Notes: generated by a model from the letters alone, not told the origin. A stretch of DNA of 64,000 nucleotides from Paracoccus caeni (GCF_016629665.1 NZ_JAEPRQ010000004.1:124001-188000), one strand, 5' to 3'. Positions 16,597-25,091 are shown, counted from the stretch's first letter. Numbers and translations: made by a program.

Positions 16597-16623
16597 AAAA
16601 AGGCGCGAACCCGCGCCCCTTTT
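16597..16623 (-). terminator. Rho-independent terminator after the LysR gene
   Basis: The stem GGCGCG (16602-16607) / CGCGCC (16612-16617) with loop AACC is flanked by AAAAA on the left and TTTT on the right. Read on the minus strand it gives a GC-rich hairpin followed by five T residues, 34 bases after the LysR stop. The left A-run and right T-run would let it work in both directions. Confidence 0.85.
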
Positions 16624-16656
16624 CGTCAGATCAGCCCCTGGAATTTGCGTTGCGCG

Positions 16657-17559
16657 TTACACGGCCACGCTCAGATTGCCCGACAGATAGTCCATCAATG
16701 CCCTGACCCGCGCGATCTTGACCCGCGACGGCGGCACCAGCAGGTGAATGCCAACTTCTTCATGGGTATAGTCGGGCAACACGATCTCAATTTCGCCGCT
16801 GTCGATCAGGCTACAGGCCATGAAATGCGGAATGGCGACGATCCCGACACCCGCGCGTGCCGCCGCAAGCAGCATATGCTTGTTATTCGTGCGCAGGCGC
16901 GTGTTCACCCTGACCTGTTCACAACCCGAGGTTCCGATCAGCGTCCATTGCGAGGTGCAATTGGAATCGACCACCACATCATGCTCGGCCAGATCGACCG
17001 GATCGATGGGCCGCCCGCGCATATCAAGATAGTCCGGGCTTGCGACGATCACCGTCCGCACCTTGGTCAGCTTTCTGGTGATCAGGCTTGAATCGCGCAG
17101 GTTTCCGGCCTGAACGGCAAGATCGAACCCGCCTGCGACGACGTCGGCGCGATCCTCGAAACACAGGTCGATCTGGATCTTCGGATGCTCTTTGGCGAAA
17201 TCGGCAAGCAACGGCGCAAAGAAGGTCTCGCCAATGCCCAGCGGGATCGACACCCGGATCGGCCCCGAGACTTCACCCACGGCCTTGCCGACGGCTTCCT
17301 GCGCCTGTTCAAGCTGCGCCACGCCTTCGGCAGCCTGAAGATAGTATTCGCGCCCGATATCGGTGGGCGAGGTTCCGCGCGGGGCGCGGACCAGCAGGGT
17401 TGCGCCAAGCACGCATTCAAGCCGGTTGATACGGCGGCTGATGATGGATTTGGCGACCCCCTGCCGGGAGGCCGCCTGCGCAATACTGCCGGTTTCAACC
17501 ACGCATACGAATGACTTCAGGTCGGCGAGTTCTATCGCTGGTCGTGCAGACATGATCAT
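16657..17559 (-). CDS. LysR-family regulator
   Basis: This 300-residue protein has a LysR helix-turn-helix at residues about 20-45 (GSIAQAASRQGVAKSIISRRINRLE) followed by the effector domain. The SIISRRINRLE and RAPRGTSPT pattern belongs to the CrgA-like LysR branch that often controls neighbouring oxidoreductase genes. The start could also be the third codon (17553). It is a single-gene unit with a clear terminator. Its nearest neighbour, the pirin gene, lies on the same strand upstream, so its target is not obvious from position. Confidence 0.88.
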   Translation of the reverse strand: MIMSARPAIELADLKSFVCVVETGSIAQAASRQGVAKSIISRRINRLECVLGATLLVRAPRGTSPTDIGREYYLQAAEGVAQLEQAQEAVGKAVGEVSGPIRVSIPLGIGETFFAPLLADFAKEHPKIQIDLCFEDRADVVAGGFDLAVQAGNLRDSSLITRKLTKVRTVIVASPDYLDMRGRPIDPVDLAEHDVVVDSNCTSQWTLIGTSGCEQVRVNTRLRTNNKHMLLAAARAGVGIVAIPHFMACSLIDSGEIEIVLPDYTHEEVGIHLLVPPSRVKIARVRALMDYLSGNLSVAV

Positions 17560-17815
17560 TTCCCACTTCTAGGCCCGGAACGACAGGAAGCGTGCAGCAG
17601 ATGCCGCCAGACCTGACAGAAACCGGGGAACTCTGATGATCGCGCTTGACCCTTGCCGCCATTACACCCGTAGGACGCAGGGCGAATCCGGGTGCTCGAC
17701 AGAGCGTGACCGACGTTTTTCGTCCAGTCTTTCATAGCGCGGATCAGAAGGGCCTGCGTTGCAGAACCTGCTTAGAAGTGGCTCGACCTGACTCAATCTT
17801 CGCGGTGCGGTGCGA

Positions 17816-18760
17816 TTATTTCATCGTGTCGGGCAAGGGGATGAATTCTGCATCATCGCCCGGAGGCAGCTGAAAACGACCGTTTTCCCAATCGCCCTTG
17901 CGCCATGCCTCTTTCGCCGCATCGATCCGTTCCTGCGACGAGGCGACGAAATTCCACGAAATATAGCGTGGCCCGTTCATCGTCTCACCGCCCAGCAGCA
18001 TCAGCCGCGCACCGCGTTCGCCCGCGGTCAGGCTGATCCGGTCGCCCGGACGGAAAACCATCATCCGACCCGATTCGAATTCGGTTCCGGCCACGTCGAT
18101 GCTGCCTTCGACCACATAGACGCCCCGGTCCTCATGCTCATCCGGCAGGGGTAGTTTCGCGCCCGCAGCCAGAACCACATCGGCATAGAAGGTCTCGGTA
18201 AAGGTCTTGACCGGCGCGCGTTCGCCCCAGGCCGAACCAAGGATCAGCCTGACCTGCTTGCCCTCTGCCTCAAGAAGGGGCAGCGCCTCACGGCCGTGAT
18301 GCTCGAAGCTGGCATCGACGTCTTCGGCATGATCGGGCAGCGCGACCCATGTCTGAATACCGAAGGCCGAAAAGGGCTTGCGGCGCATTTCTTCGGTCGT
18401 GCGCTCGGAATGGGTGACGCCGTTGCCGGCGATCATCCAGTTCACCTCACCCGGATGGACCATCTGATCCGCGCCGGTGCTGTCGCGGTGATGGAAGGCG
18501 CCGTTGTAAAGATAGGTGACGGTGGCCAGCCCGATATGCGGATGTGGCCGCACGTCGATGCCGCCGCCGGTCAGAAACTCGACCGGGCCCATCTGATCGA
18601 AAAAGATGAACGGGCCGACCATCTGCCGCGAAGGGGCCGGCAGGGCGCGGCGCACCTCGAACCCGCCCAGATCGCGTGATCGCGGGACGATCAAAGTCTC
18701 GATGGAATCAAGCGAGGTTGCGTCGGGGCCGTCGGGATGTTGCGTGGGGTTCCAGCTCAT
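17816..18760 (-). CDS. Pirin-family protein (cupin, putative quercetin 2,3-dioxygenase)
   Basis: The 314-residue bicupin has the pirin metal-site segment RPHPHIGLATVTYLYNG and the following EVNWMIAGNGVTHSE, which together supply the His and Glu ligands. The C-terminal pirin domain ends with SWNFVASSQERI. Bacterial pirins such as YhhW bind iron and some act as quercetinases; others sense redox. The start at 18760 has AAGGAAA upstream, and 15 in-frame codons before it are ignored. The gene stands alone, 256 bases from the LysR gene at 16657-17559. Confidence 0.9.
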   Translation of the reverse strand: MSWNPTQHPDGPDATSLDSIETLIVPRSRDLGGFEVRRALPAPSRQMVGPFIFFDQMGPVEFLTGGGIDVRPHPHIGLATVTYLYNGAFHHRDSTGADQMVHPGEVNWMIAGNGVTHSERTTEEMRRKPFSAFGIQTWVALPDHAEDVDASFEHHGREALPLLEAEGKQVRLILGSAWGERAPVKTFTETFYADVVLAAGAKLPLPDEHEDRGVYVVEGSIDVAGTEFESGRMMVFRPGDRISLTAGERGARLMLLGGETMNGPRYISWNFVASSQERIDAAKEAWRKGDWENGRFQLPPGDDAEFIPLPDTMK

Positions 18761-18976
18761 GTGGTTTCCTTCGCTCAAAATGGTTTCAAAGCGGTCGCCG
18801 GGCAAGGCGAGCGCTACCGGGTATTCGCTGATGTGGAAGGCGTGGACATTCCACCCGATCCTGCCGTCACCATCCGGGGGGCGTTGGTCACCTTGGCCAA
18901 TCAGCCCCGCGGACGGGCAGCGGAAATCATCAAAGGCGCGACCGGCGGCACAGCGGCCGGGCCTGCGCCAGTCCGA

Positions 18977-19282
18977 TCAAGACTGAATCACATCCGACCA
19001 TTCGGGGTGCTTCAGCGATTGCGCCCGCACGAAGGGGCATAGGGGAACGATGCGATACTCTTTCGTGCGGGCATCCGCGATCAGTGCCTCGACCAGCGCG
19101 ACACCCGCCCCGGTTCCACGCATCGTGTCGGGAACGAGGGTGTGGTCCGCGATGACCAGCGCGTCCGAGGCCCTTGATGTCGTCAATTCGCCTTCCCCGG
19201 CAACGCCCTCAAGCTGAGCGACAAAGCGGGCCTTGTGGCCCTGTTCCTCGTAGGAAATCCGAACGGCAGGTTTCTGGGTCAT
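18977..19282 (-). CDS. Small GNAT-type N-acetyltransferase (YjdJ-like)
   Basis: The 101-residue protein matches the short GNAT subfamily (Acetyltransf_CG): an acidic beta-sheet start (VRISYEEQGHKARFVAQLEG), the acetyl-CoA-binding LVPDTMRGTGAGVALVEALIADA, and the conserved ending VPLCPFVRAQSLKHPEWSDV. The start is the ATG at 19282, with GAGG five bases upstream; twelve earlier in-frame codons are ignored. The substrate is unknown and such proteins are often orphan. The 216 bases between it and the pirin start region hold nothing recognisable. Confidence 0.85.
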   Translation of the reverse strand: MTQKPAVRISYEEQGHKARFVAQLEGVAGEGELTTSRASDALVIADHTLVPDTMRGTGAGVALVEALIADARTKEYRIVPLCPFVRAQSLKHPEWSDVIQS

Positions 19283-19658
19283 ATTGGCCTCGCAAGTTGA
19301 TCGATGGAAACATGGCACGACTGATCGCGCACCTGACAGTTCTGCAGCGTAGGAATTTCAAGTTTGCCGGGCATTTCTTTTCCCTGATAGCCGTTTCGAC
19401 AGCGGGAAAGATTCCCATAAGGACGTGGACAAACAGTCGCGCGCCGCCATCCGAACAATGCAGCCTGTCGTTTATGCGGGCTAGCACCGTTCTACCTTAA
19501 CCCGTGTTGCGAAATTCGGAACGGCGGGTGGATCTGTCGCCCGTCAGCGTGCGCCAATGCGGAACCCTTGATTGTCTTTTCTGCGGCTTCTGCGGCCCGT
19601 CGCCGAAATCTACCCTTCCCGGTGCAACTCACGGCAACTGAACAGGAGTGTACAGATC
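19283..19658. other. Intergenic region, nothing recognised
   Basis: These 376 bases between divergent genes (GNAT and the alpha/beta hydrolase) must contain both promoters, but I cannot point to a convincing -35/-10 pair. No repeat or palindrome with arms over six bases stood out. Confidence 0.4.
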
Positions 19659-20630
19659 ATGCGCGTGGAGCAGGTTTCTGTTCATCATTTGCATCCCTGC
19701 AAGATGCTGATCACCGGGATCGCGACGCTTGCCGCGCTTGCGATCTTTTTGTTTCCGGCCATCGGAAACGCCAACCCCGACAGCAAGGAAGGGCTTCACA
19801 TGAGCACCATCACCACCACCGACGGCACCAATATCTACTACAAGGACTGGGGCCCGAAAGATGCCCAGCCCATCGTTTTTCACCATGGCTGGCCGCTATC
19901 CTCGGACGATTGGGACAACCAGATGCTGTTCTTTCTTGAGCAGGGCTTCCGGGTCATCGCCTTTGACCGTCGCGGACATGGCCGTTCCGATCAGACCGAT
20001 ACCGGCAACGAGATGGACACCTATGCCGCCGACACCGCCGATCTGGTCAACGCGCTGGACCTGAAGAACGCCGTCCATATCGGCCATTCGACCGGCGGCG
20101 GGGTTGTTGCGCGCTATGTCGCGCGGGCAGAGACGGGCCGCGTTGCCAAAGCGGTTCTGATCGGCTCGGTCACGCCGATCATGCTGAAATCTGACACCAA
20201 CCCGAACGGCACCCCGCTGGAGGTGTTCGACAGCTTCCGCAGCGCGTTGGCCGCCAATCGCGCCGAGTTCTTCCGTGGTATCCCCGCTGGCCCGTTCTAC
20301 GGCTTCAACCGTGACGGGGCCGAGGTCAGCCAGGGGCTGATCGACAATTGGTGGCGTCAGGGCATGGCGGGTGGCGCGAAGGCGCAATACGATTCGATCA
20401 AGGCCTTCTCTGAGACCGACTTCACCGAGGATCTAAAGGCGATCCAGCTTCCGGTTCTGGTGATGCATGGCGAGGACGATCAGATCGTGCCGATTGCCGC
20501 ATCCGCGCATCTGGCGATTGATCTGCTGTCGAATGGCACGCTGAAAACCTATCCCGATCTGTCGCACGGTCTGTTCGCGACGCATCCCGATGTGGTGAAT
20601 GCCGATCTGCTGGACTTCATCCGGCAATAG
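19659..20630 (+). CDS. Alpha/beta hydrolase, non-haem chloroperoxidase type, possibly exported
   Basis: The core from residue 48 (MSTITTTDGTNIYYKDWG) is the usual full-length non-haem haloperoxidase/esterase. It has the oxyanion block FHHGWPLSSDDWD, the nucleophile Ser in GHSTGGG, the acid Asp in HGEDDQIVP and the catalytic His in LSHGLFATH. Upstream and in frame lies a signal-peptide-like stretch (residues about 16-38, MLITGIATLAALAIF then LFPAIGNA). The ATG at 19659 has AGGAG nine bases upstream, and the internal ATG at 19800 has its own AAGGAAGGG. So either an exported form, a cytosolic form or both could be made. These enzymes are mostly esterases or perhydrolases. It is convergent with a TetR gene. 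Confidence 0.85.
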   Translation: MRVEQVSVHHLHPCKMLITGIATLAALAIFLFPAIGNANPDSKEGLHMSTITTTDGTNIYYKDWGPKDAQPIVFHHGWPLSSDDWDNQMLFFLEQGFRVIAFDRRGHGRSDQTDTGNEMDTYAADTADLVNALDLKNAVHIGHSTGGGVVARYVARAETGRVAKAVLIGSVTPIMLKSDTNPNGTPLEVFDSFRSALAANRAEFFRGIPAGPFYGFNRDGAEVSQGLIDNWWRQGMAGGAKAQYDSIKAFSETDFTEDLKAIQLPVLVMHGEDDQIVPIAASAHLAIDLLSNGTLKTYPDLSHGLFATHPDVVNADLLDFIRQ

Positions 20631-20700
20631 GAATGCGTTGCGCCCGGTCTGGATCAGGCCGGGCGCATGACGCCCCCCAAGACGAGAAAGCGGGCCGCTG

Positions 20701-21294
20701 TCAGCGCTTCGCGAGCAACCCCGTCGCCAGCGCTTCGAAAGACTCGATGGCCTGCGGCAGCGCGGTGGCCGGGTCTTTGCTGGCCGCAACCCATGATGCA
20801 GCGTTCAGCGCCGCGCCGGTCAGCAATCGCGCCGCGGCCCCTGCATCGACCGGCTTGACCACGCCATCCGCAATGAGCCGTGTCAGCGTCCGTTCGGTCA
20901 GTTGCAGACAGGCATCCTGACTGGGCCATTGCGACGGATCGCCAAGATAGGCCGGTCCGTCCAGCAGCACGATCCGCTGCACCTCGGGCTCTTGCGCCAG
21001 TTCGATATAGGCGATCCCTTCGGCAAGCAGCGCGTCCCATTCGTTCTCGTGCCGCACGCCAATCGCCAGCGCGCGGGCCGCCATTTCGCCATCGACCTGC
21101 GCTACGACCGCCGCCAGAAGACCCTTTTTGTCGCCAAAGTTATGGTAAAGCGCGCCACGGGTCAGGCCGACATCCGCTGTCAGCTCATCCATCGACGCCG
21201 CCGCAAAGCCTTTTTCCGCAAAGGTTTTCCGGGCTGCGGACAGGATTTTGGCCCGGTTTTCCTCCATCGTTTCGGCACGGCTCTTTCCCGACAT
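20701..21294 (-). CDS. TetR-family regulator, divergent from ridA
   Basis: The 197-residue protein has the TetR DNA-binding domain in residues 12-58 (ILSAARKTFAEKGFAAASM then LTADVGLTRGALYHNFGDK), a textbook recognition helix. The C-terminal domain includes AQEPEVQRIVLLDGPAYLG, typical of the AcrR/RutR-like group. It is divergent from the RidA gene across 158 bases that contain three copies of ATACG-N3-CGTAT. Autoregulation and control of ridA are therefore likely. It could also act on the hydrolase gene that converges with it, 70 bases away. Confidence 0.92.
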   Translation of the reverse strand: MSGKSRAETMEENRAKILSAARKTFAEKGFAAASMDELTADVGLTRGALYHNFGDKKGLLAAVVAQVDGEMAARALAIGVRHENEWDALLAEGIAYIELAQEPEVQRIVLLDGPAYLGDPSQWPSQDACLQLTERTLTRLIADGVVKPVDAGAAARLLTGAALNAASWVAASKDPATALPQAIESFEALATGLLAKR

Positions 21295-21311
21295 CTTTCA
21301 CCTATTTTCAA

Positions 21312-21324
21312 ATACGTAATGTAT
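21312..21324. promoter_or_regulatory. TetR operator candidate A (ATACG-N3-TGTAT)
   Basis: An imperfect copy (one mismatch) of the ATACG-N3-CGTAT palindrome, 18 bases upstream of the TetR start. Two better copies follow at 21334 and 21362, with centres 23 and 27 bases apart. Confidence 0.55.
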
Positions 21325-21333
21325 GTGAGTTGA

Positions 21334-21348
21334 CATACGCATCGTATG
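21334..21348. promoter_or_regulatory. TetR operator candidate B (CATACG-N3-CGTATG)
   Basis: A perfect palindrome with six-base arms and spacer CAT, the best of the three related sites in this divergent promoter region. Confidence 0.7.
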
Positions 21349-21361
21349 CGACTATTTCCAG

Positions 21362-21374
21362 ATACGCAGCGTAT
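21362..21374. promoter_or_regulatory. TetR operator candidate C (ATACG-N3-CGTAT)
   Basis: A perfect palindrome with five-base arms and spacer CAG. It lies 79 bases before the RidA start and so is the closest site to that gene. Confidence 0.65.
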
Positions 21375-21452
21375 ATCGGATGAACGATTTATAGGGAAGC
21401 CATGACGGCTTTCCCGACCGATACCGCGCCTCTACATCTGAAGGATAAGACA

Positions 21453-21851
21453 ATGACCAAACGTGACGCCATTTTCCCGGCGAACCGGCATGCCCTTTAT
21501 GAAGAACACGGCTATTCAGCGGCCATCCGTTCGGGCGATCTGCTGTTCGTCTCGGGTCAGGTCGGAAGCCGCCCGGACGGCAGCCCCGAACCTGATTTCG
21601 CAGCGCAGGTCCGGCTTGCATTCGAGAACCTCAAGGCCACTCTGGCTGCCGCAGGCGCGACCCTTGACGATATCGTCGATGTCACCACATTCCACACCGA
21701 TCCCGAGACCCAGTTCGGGACGGTCATGGAAGTGAAAGGCGAAAACTTTGCCAGCCGCCCCTATCCGAACTGGACGGCCATCGGTGTGAACTGGCTTGCC
21801 GGTTTCGATTTCGAGATCAAGGTAATCGCGCGCATCCCCGCAAAATCTTGA
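21453..21851 (+). CDS. ridA: RidA/YjgF-family protein
   Basis: The 132-residue protein matches the RidA family in length and pattern: GDLLFVSGQVGSRPDGSPEPDFAAQ, the DIVDVTTFHTD block and the late FASRPYPNWTAIGVNWLA. RidA proteins deaminate reactive enamine/imine intermediates. The Arg that binds the imine carboxylate in canonical RidA sits in a C-terminal R-x-A motif that is not obvious here, so this may be a non-deaminase subgroup. AAGGA lies seven bases before the ATG at 21453. It is divergent from the TetR gene, with three operators between them. Confidence 0.9.
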   Translation: MTKRDAIFPANRHALYEEHGYSAAIRSGDLLFVSGQVGSRPDGSPEPDFAAQVRLAFENLKATLAAAGATLDDIVDVTTFHTDPETQFGTVMEVKGENFASRPYPNWTAIGVNWLAGFDFEIKVIARIPAKS

Positions 21852-21925
21852 TCATTGGTGCCGACACTCTGGCACCAGAATCTTCAGATCATCGCCCGGT
21901 CTATCCGGGCCGGGCGGTGATCCAG

Positions 21926-22978
21926 CTACGAACGGGCGTAGCGTGCGATCAGGATGTGTTCCAGATCCTTCAAAGCGGCCGCTGCGGTCGCCAGAGGCTC
22001 GGTTCCCGCGCCAATGGCGACGGTCTCGCCCATCGCGTCGGTGGTGATGCGGATCGCCTTGTTCTTGCCGGAGACCAGCGCGAATGGATCATCGGGCGGA
22101 TAGGTTCTGATGCCAACCGCGCCGTGCATTTCGCCATTTTCCCGAAGCAGGCTGCCGACCAATTTCGGAACCAGACCCTCGCGCCGCCATGCCGCGATAT
22201 CGTCGGGCGACACGTCCTGAACGCCGGAAACCGCCAGATCTGCCATCGTTAGATCAAGGCCAAGCCCGAAATTCGCGATGATAAGCAGCTTGGCCGCCGT
22301 GTCCCAGCCTTCCGTGTCATTCCTCGGATCGGCCTCGGCAAAACCGCCTGCCTGTGCTTCGCGGAGCGCCTCGTCAAAGCTGATGCCGCGCGCAATCATC
22401 GCGTCCAGAAGAAAGTTGGTGGTGGCGTTCAGAATACCCTCGACCCGCAGCACGGTGCCGCCCAGCAGGCTGTGCCGGATCAGGTCGATGGTCGGCAGCG
22501 CCGCCGCCGCCGCGCCGCTCATCCTCAGCACTGCGCCGCTCTGGCGGGCCATATCGCGCAACGCACCGCCGCTGTGAACCAGCGCGCCTTTTGACACCAC
22601 GATCCCGTGGATGCCTGCGGCAAGCGTCGTGCGCAGATAGGCCAGACCCGGACCGCCGGTCCGATAGTCACTCGGCCCCGCTTCGATCAGGATGTTCGCG
22701 CCACTTGCGGTCACGAAGTCCGGACCGGTCAGCCCCGGTGTCAGGGTATCCAGCCGATCCGGCTCAAGACCCGCAGGATCGGCCAGTCCCGACCGGGAAC
22801 CACAGGCCGCGACAAGGCGCAGGTCCAGCCCGTAATGCTCGCGATAGCGGCGGCGGCGCGACAGCAGCAGATCGGCTGTCGCGCGGCCAACGCCACCGAA
22901 ACCCGCAATCGCGACCTTCACAACCGGCACAGTCTGAACCCCCATCATGTCTTGGCGCGCCCGTTCAACGCCGCTCAT
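21926..22978 (-). CDS. Homoserine dehydrogenase-like oxidoreductase
   Basis: The 350-residue protein has an N-terminal NAD(P) Rossmann motif (VAIAGFGGVGRATADLL, from residue about 21) and the homoserine-dehydrogenase catalytic core: VVSKGALVHSGG, the loop GILNATTNFLLDAM and the block AQAGGFAEADPRNDTEGWDTAAKL that holds the catalytic Lys and Asp residues. The ACT regulatory domain of the housekeeping enzyme is missing, and the protein is shorter than typical biosynthetic enzymes (about 430). It may act on a homoserine analogue. Its start overlaps the end of the LysR gene by 14 bases; an ATG at 22948 is an alternative. Confidence 0.87.
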   Translation of the reverse strand: MSGVERARQDMMGVQTVPVVKVAIAGFGGVGRATADLLLSRRRRYREHYGLDLRLVAACGSRSGLADPAGLEPDRLDTLTPGLTGPDFVTASGANILIEAGPSDYRTGGPGLAYLRTTLAAGIHGIVVSKGALVHSGGALRDMARQSGAVLRMSGAAAAALPTIDLIRHSLLGGTVLRVEGILNATTNFLLDAMIARGISFDEALREAQAGGFAEADPRNDTEGWDTAAKLLIIANFGLGLDLTMADLAVSGVQDVSPDDIAAWRREGLVPKLVGSLLRENGEMHGAVGIRTYPPDDPFALVSGKNKAIRITTDAMGETVAIGAGTEPLATAAAALKDLEHILIARYARS

Positions 22979-23840
22979 GTGCTTCTAACGATGCTGCCAG
23001 AAGCTCTGACAGTATCCGCACCTTGCGCGCGGGATGTGGGCTTGGCGGGCGCACCACAAAGACCCCGCCGATCGGCAGCGGATAACGGGGCATCACCGGG
23101 ACCAGCGCGCCAGAGGCCAGATAATCGCAGGTCACGCAATCCGGCAGCCACGCGATCCCAAGACCTTCCGCCGCCGCCCGTGCCAAAGCCGGGCCGTTAT
23201 CGGCCTTGAACCGGCCCTGCGGCTGCACCGTCAACACCTTGTCTCCATCCATGAAACGCCACGTCTCTGCGCCGACCAGCGCCTGATGATTCATCAGATC
23301 ATCCGGCGCCTCGGGCGCACCATGCGTGGCGATATAATCCGGGCTGGCGACCAACGTGCCGTAGATCTGCCCGACCCGTTTCGCCATCAGATTCGAATCA
23401 CGCAGGTTGCCCACGCGAATCGCGCAATCGAAGCCTTCGGCGATCAGATCGACAAAGCGGTCGCTATAGGACGCATCAATCTGCAACTTCGGATGCAGGC
23501 GGGCCATTTCGGCGATCACCGGCGCGAAATGCATCGGCCCCGAGGATAGCGGCACCGCCACCCGCAGGCGCCCGCGCAACTCGCCCGCCGACAGAATCGT
23601 ATCTTCTGCCATCTCGATCTCGTTGCAGGCGCGGGCCGCATGTTCGCGAAACGTCGCCCCCGCCTCGGTCAGCGCGGCACCGCGCGTGGATCTTGCAAGC
23701 AACTGGGTGCCAAGCTCTGCCTCGATCCGCAAAAGCCTGCGGCTGACGATGGATTTCGCCAGCCCAAGCCGCCGCGCCGCCGCCGAAACGCCGCCTGCAT
23801 CGGCCACTTCCACGAAAGTTCGCAGGTCATCCAGATCCAT
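22965..23840 (-). CDS. LysR-family regulator
   Basis: This 291-residue LysR protein begins MDLDDLRTFVEVADAGGVSAAARRLGLAKSI in pattern and belongs to the CrgA-like branch (SIVSRRLLRIEAELGTQLL). The start at 23840 has GAGGAA upstream; an upstream in-frame extension of 29 codons is ignored. It is followed on the same strand by the overlapping homoserine-dehydrogenase-like gene and is divergent from the isochorismatase-like gene at 23990. Either could be its target; the divergent one is the more usual. Confidence 0.9.
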   Translation of the reverse strand: MDLDDLRTFVEVADAGGVSAAARRLGLAKSIVSRRLLRIEAELGTQLLARSTRGAALTEAGATFREHAARACNEIEMAEDTILSAGELRGRLRVAVPLSSGPMHFAPVIAEMARLHPKLQIDASYSDRFVDLIAEGFDCAIRVGNLRDSNLMAKRVGQIYGTLVASPDYIATHGAPEAPDDLMNHQALVGAETWRFMDGDKVLTVQPQGRFKADNGPALARAAAEGLGIAWLPDCVTCDYLASGALVPVMPRYPLPIGGVFVVRPPSPHPARKVRILSELLAASLEAHERR

Positions 23841-23989
23841 TCGAGCGTTCCTCTTTTGGCGACACTGAAGCACGAAATCGCAGACTATCGTAGCTTTTGC
23901 GGCAACGGCAATATCGATCTCAGGCAAAGACGCTCGCAGAGCAAGCCCTTCAAGAAAATCACAACCGTCTGACTACAGAGGATATTCCG

Positions 23990-24643
23990 ATGACCTTCCG
24001 CAATGGCCTTTCGTCGCTTCTTCGTCCCGAGGACTCGGTTCTGGTCCTGATCGATCACCAGCCCTATCAGCTGGCGAATCTGAACAGCCACGACCCGCAT
24101 ATGGTGGTGAACAACACCACCGCGCTGGCCAAGACGGCCAAGGTGTTCGGCGTGCCGACCATCCTGACCAGCGTGGTCGAGGATCGCGGCGGCAAGATCT
24201 TCAAACACGTCACCGATGTCTTTCCCGATCAGGAGGTGATCGACCGGACTTTCATCAACACCTGGCAGGATCAGAAGGTGGTGGACATCGTCAAGGCGAC
24301 CGGCCGCAAGCAACTGATCATCGCCGGTCTCTGGACCGAGATCTGCGTCGCCATGCCCGCCATTCAGGCGGCAGGCGAAGGCTGGGACGTGACGGTGATC
24401 ACCGATGCGTCCGGCGCGACCTCGACCGAGGCGCATGAGGTCGCGATTCAGCGGATGATCGGCGCCGGTGTGAACGTGATGACCTGGCTGGCGCTTGCCT
24501 CGGAATGGCAGCGCGACTGGGCACGGGACGAAACCGCCGCAGCCCTGACCGAAGTCGTCATCCAGCACGCGGCAGGCAGCGGCATCGCCTTCCTGTGGGA
24601 ACAGCAATTGCTGAATACGCCGGTTCCGACCCCGGCATCCTGA
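23990..24643 (+). CDS. Isochorismatase-family cysteine hydrolase (YcaC-like)
   Basis: The 217-residue protein has the catalytic Asp in VLVLIDHQPYQLANL (about residue 21), and the nucleophile Cys in IAGLWTEICVAMPAIQAA (about 118), each in the family position. The ending with SEWQRDWARDETAAA and the FLWEQQ tail match YcaC-type hydrolases, whose substrate is unresolved. AGGA precedes the ATG at 23990 by seven bases. It is divergent from a LysR gene that probably controls it. The small secreted protein gene follows 109 bases downstream and may be on the same transcript. Confidence 0.9.
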   Translation: MTFRNGLSSLLRPEDSVLVLIDHQPYQLANLNSHDPHMVVNNTTALAKTAKVFGVPTILTSVVEDRGGKIFKHVTDVFPDQEVIDRTFINTWQDQKVVDIVKATGRKQLIIAGLWTEICVAMPAIQAAGEGWDVTVITDASGATSTEAHEVAIQRMIGAGVNVMTWLALASEWQRDWARDETAAALTEVVIQHAAGSGIAFLWEQQLLNTPVPTPAS

Positions 24644-24752
24644 TTACCCCCCGCGGATGACGGGAAGTCAGAGCGGAACAGACCGTCGCCTGCTCTCGTC
24701 ATCCGATCTTCGACCCCTCCCTACCTCAAACCCAACTGAAAGGATCAAAATC

Positions 24753-25004
24753 ATGAAACTCATCGCCCTTACCCTGATCGCCGTAAGCCTTGCCGCTGGT
24801 GCCGTCTCGGCAGCCGACTTTGGCAATGGTCACGAAAAACCCGATGCCCCGGCACGCTCGGCAGCAGCGGCCCAGACCGTTACCGTTGACGCAGGCGCGG
24901 TTTACAGCGCCAAAGAGTTGCGCAGTGCCGGGCTCAAATCGTTCGACAAGGTGACCGTGACCGACCTGTCCGCGCCCAAGGCGAGCAGAACCTTTGAGCG
25001 CTAA
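24753..25004 (+). CDS. Small secreted protein, paralogue of the gene at 8913
   Basis: This protein is 83 residues, the same length as its paralogue. A signal peptide (LIALTLIAVSLAAGAVSA) is followed by the mature start ADFG. The motifs TVTVDA, VYSAKEL and DKVTVTDL are shared, and both end in the same FER/YER pattern. AAGGA lies before the ATG. The mature part has one conserved Tyr and several acidic and lysine residues but no Cys, so a structural or binding role is likelier than catalysis. I do not recognise a named family with confidence. Confidence 0.8.
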   Translation: MKLIALTLIAVSLAAGAVSAADFGNGHEKPDAPARSAAAAQTVTVDAGAVYSAKELRSAGLKSFDKVTVTDLSAPKASRTFER

Positions 25005-25016
25005 GCGTATCTCTTG

Positions 25017-25052
25017 CCGGCGGCCCCTGAAGGGGACCGCCGGTCGGGTTTT
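25017..25052 (+). terminator. Rho-independent terminator after the small secreted protein gene
   Basis: Arms CCGGCGG (25017-25023) and CCGCCGG (25037-25043) continue inward through one C-A mismatch to three C-G pairs, with loop TGAAG. The stem is followed six bases later by TTTT (25049-25052). It begins 13 bases after the stop, exactly as the hairpin does after the paralogue. Confidence 0.75.
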
Positions 25053-25091
25053 GCCAGCAACGCCCAGCCTGACCAGAAACCCCGCCCCCGG

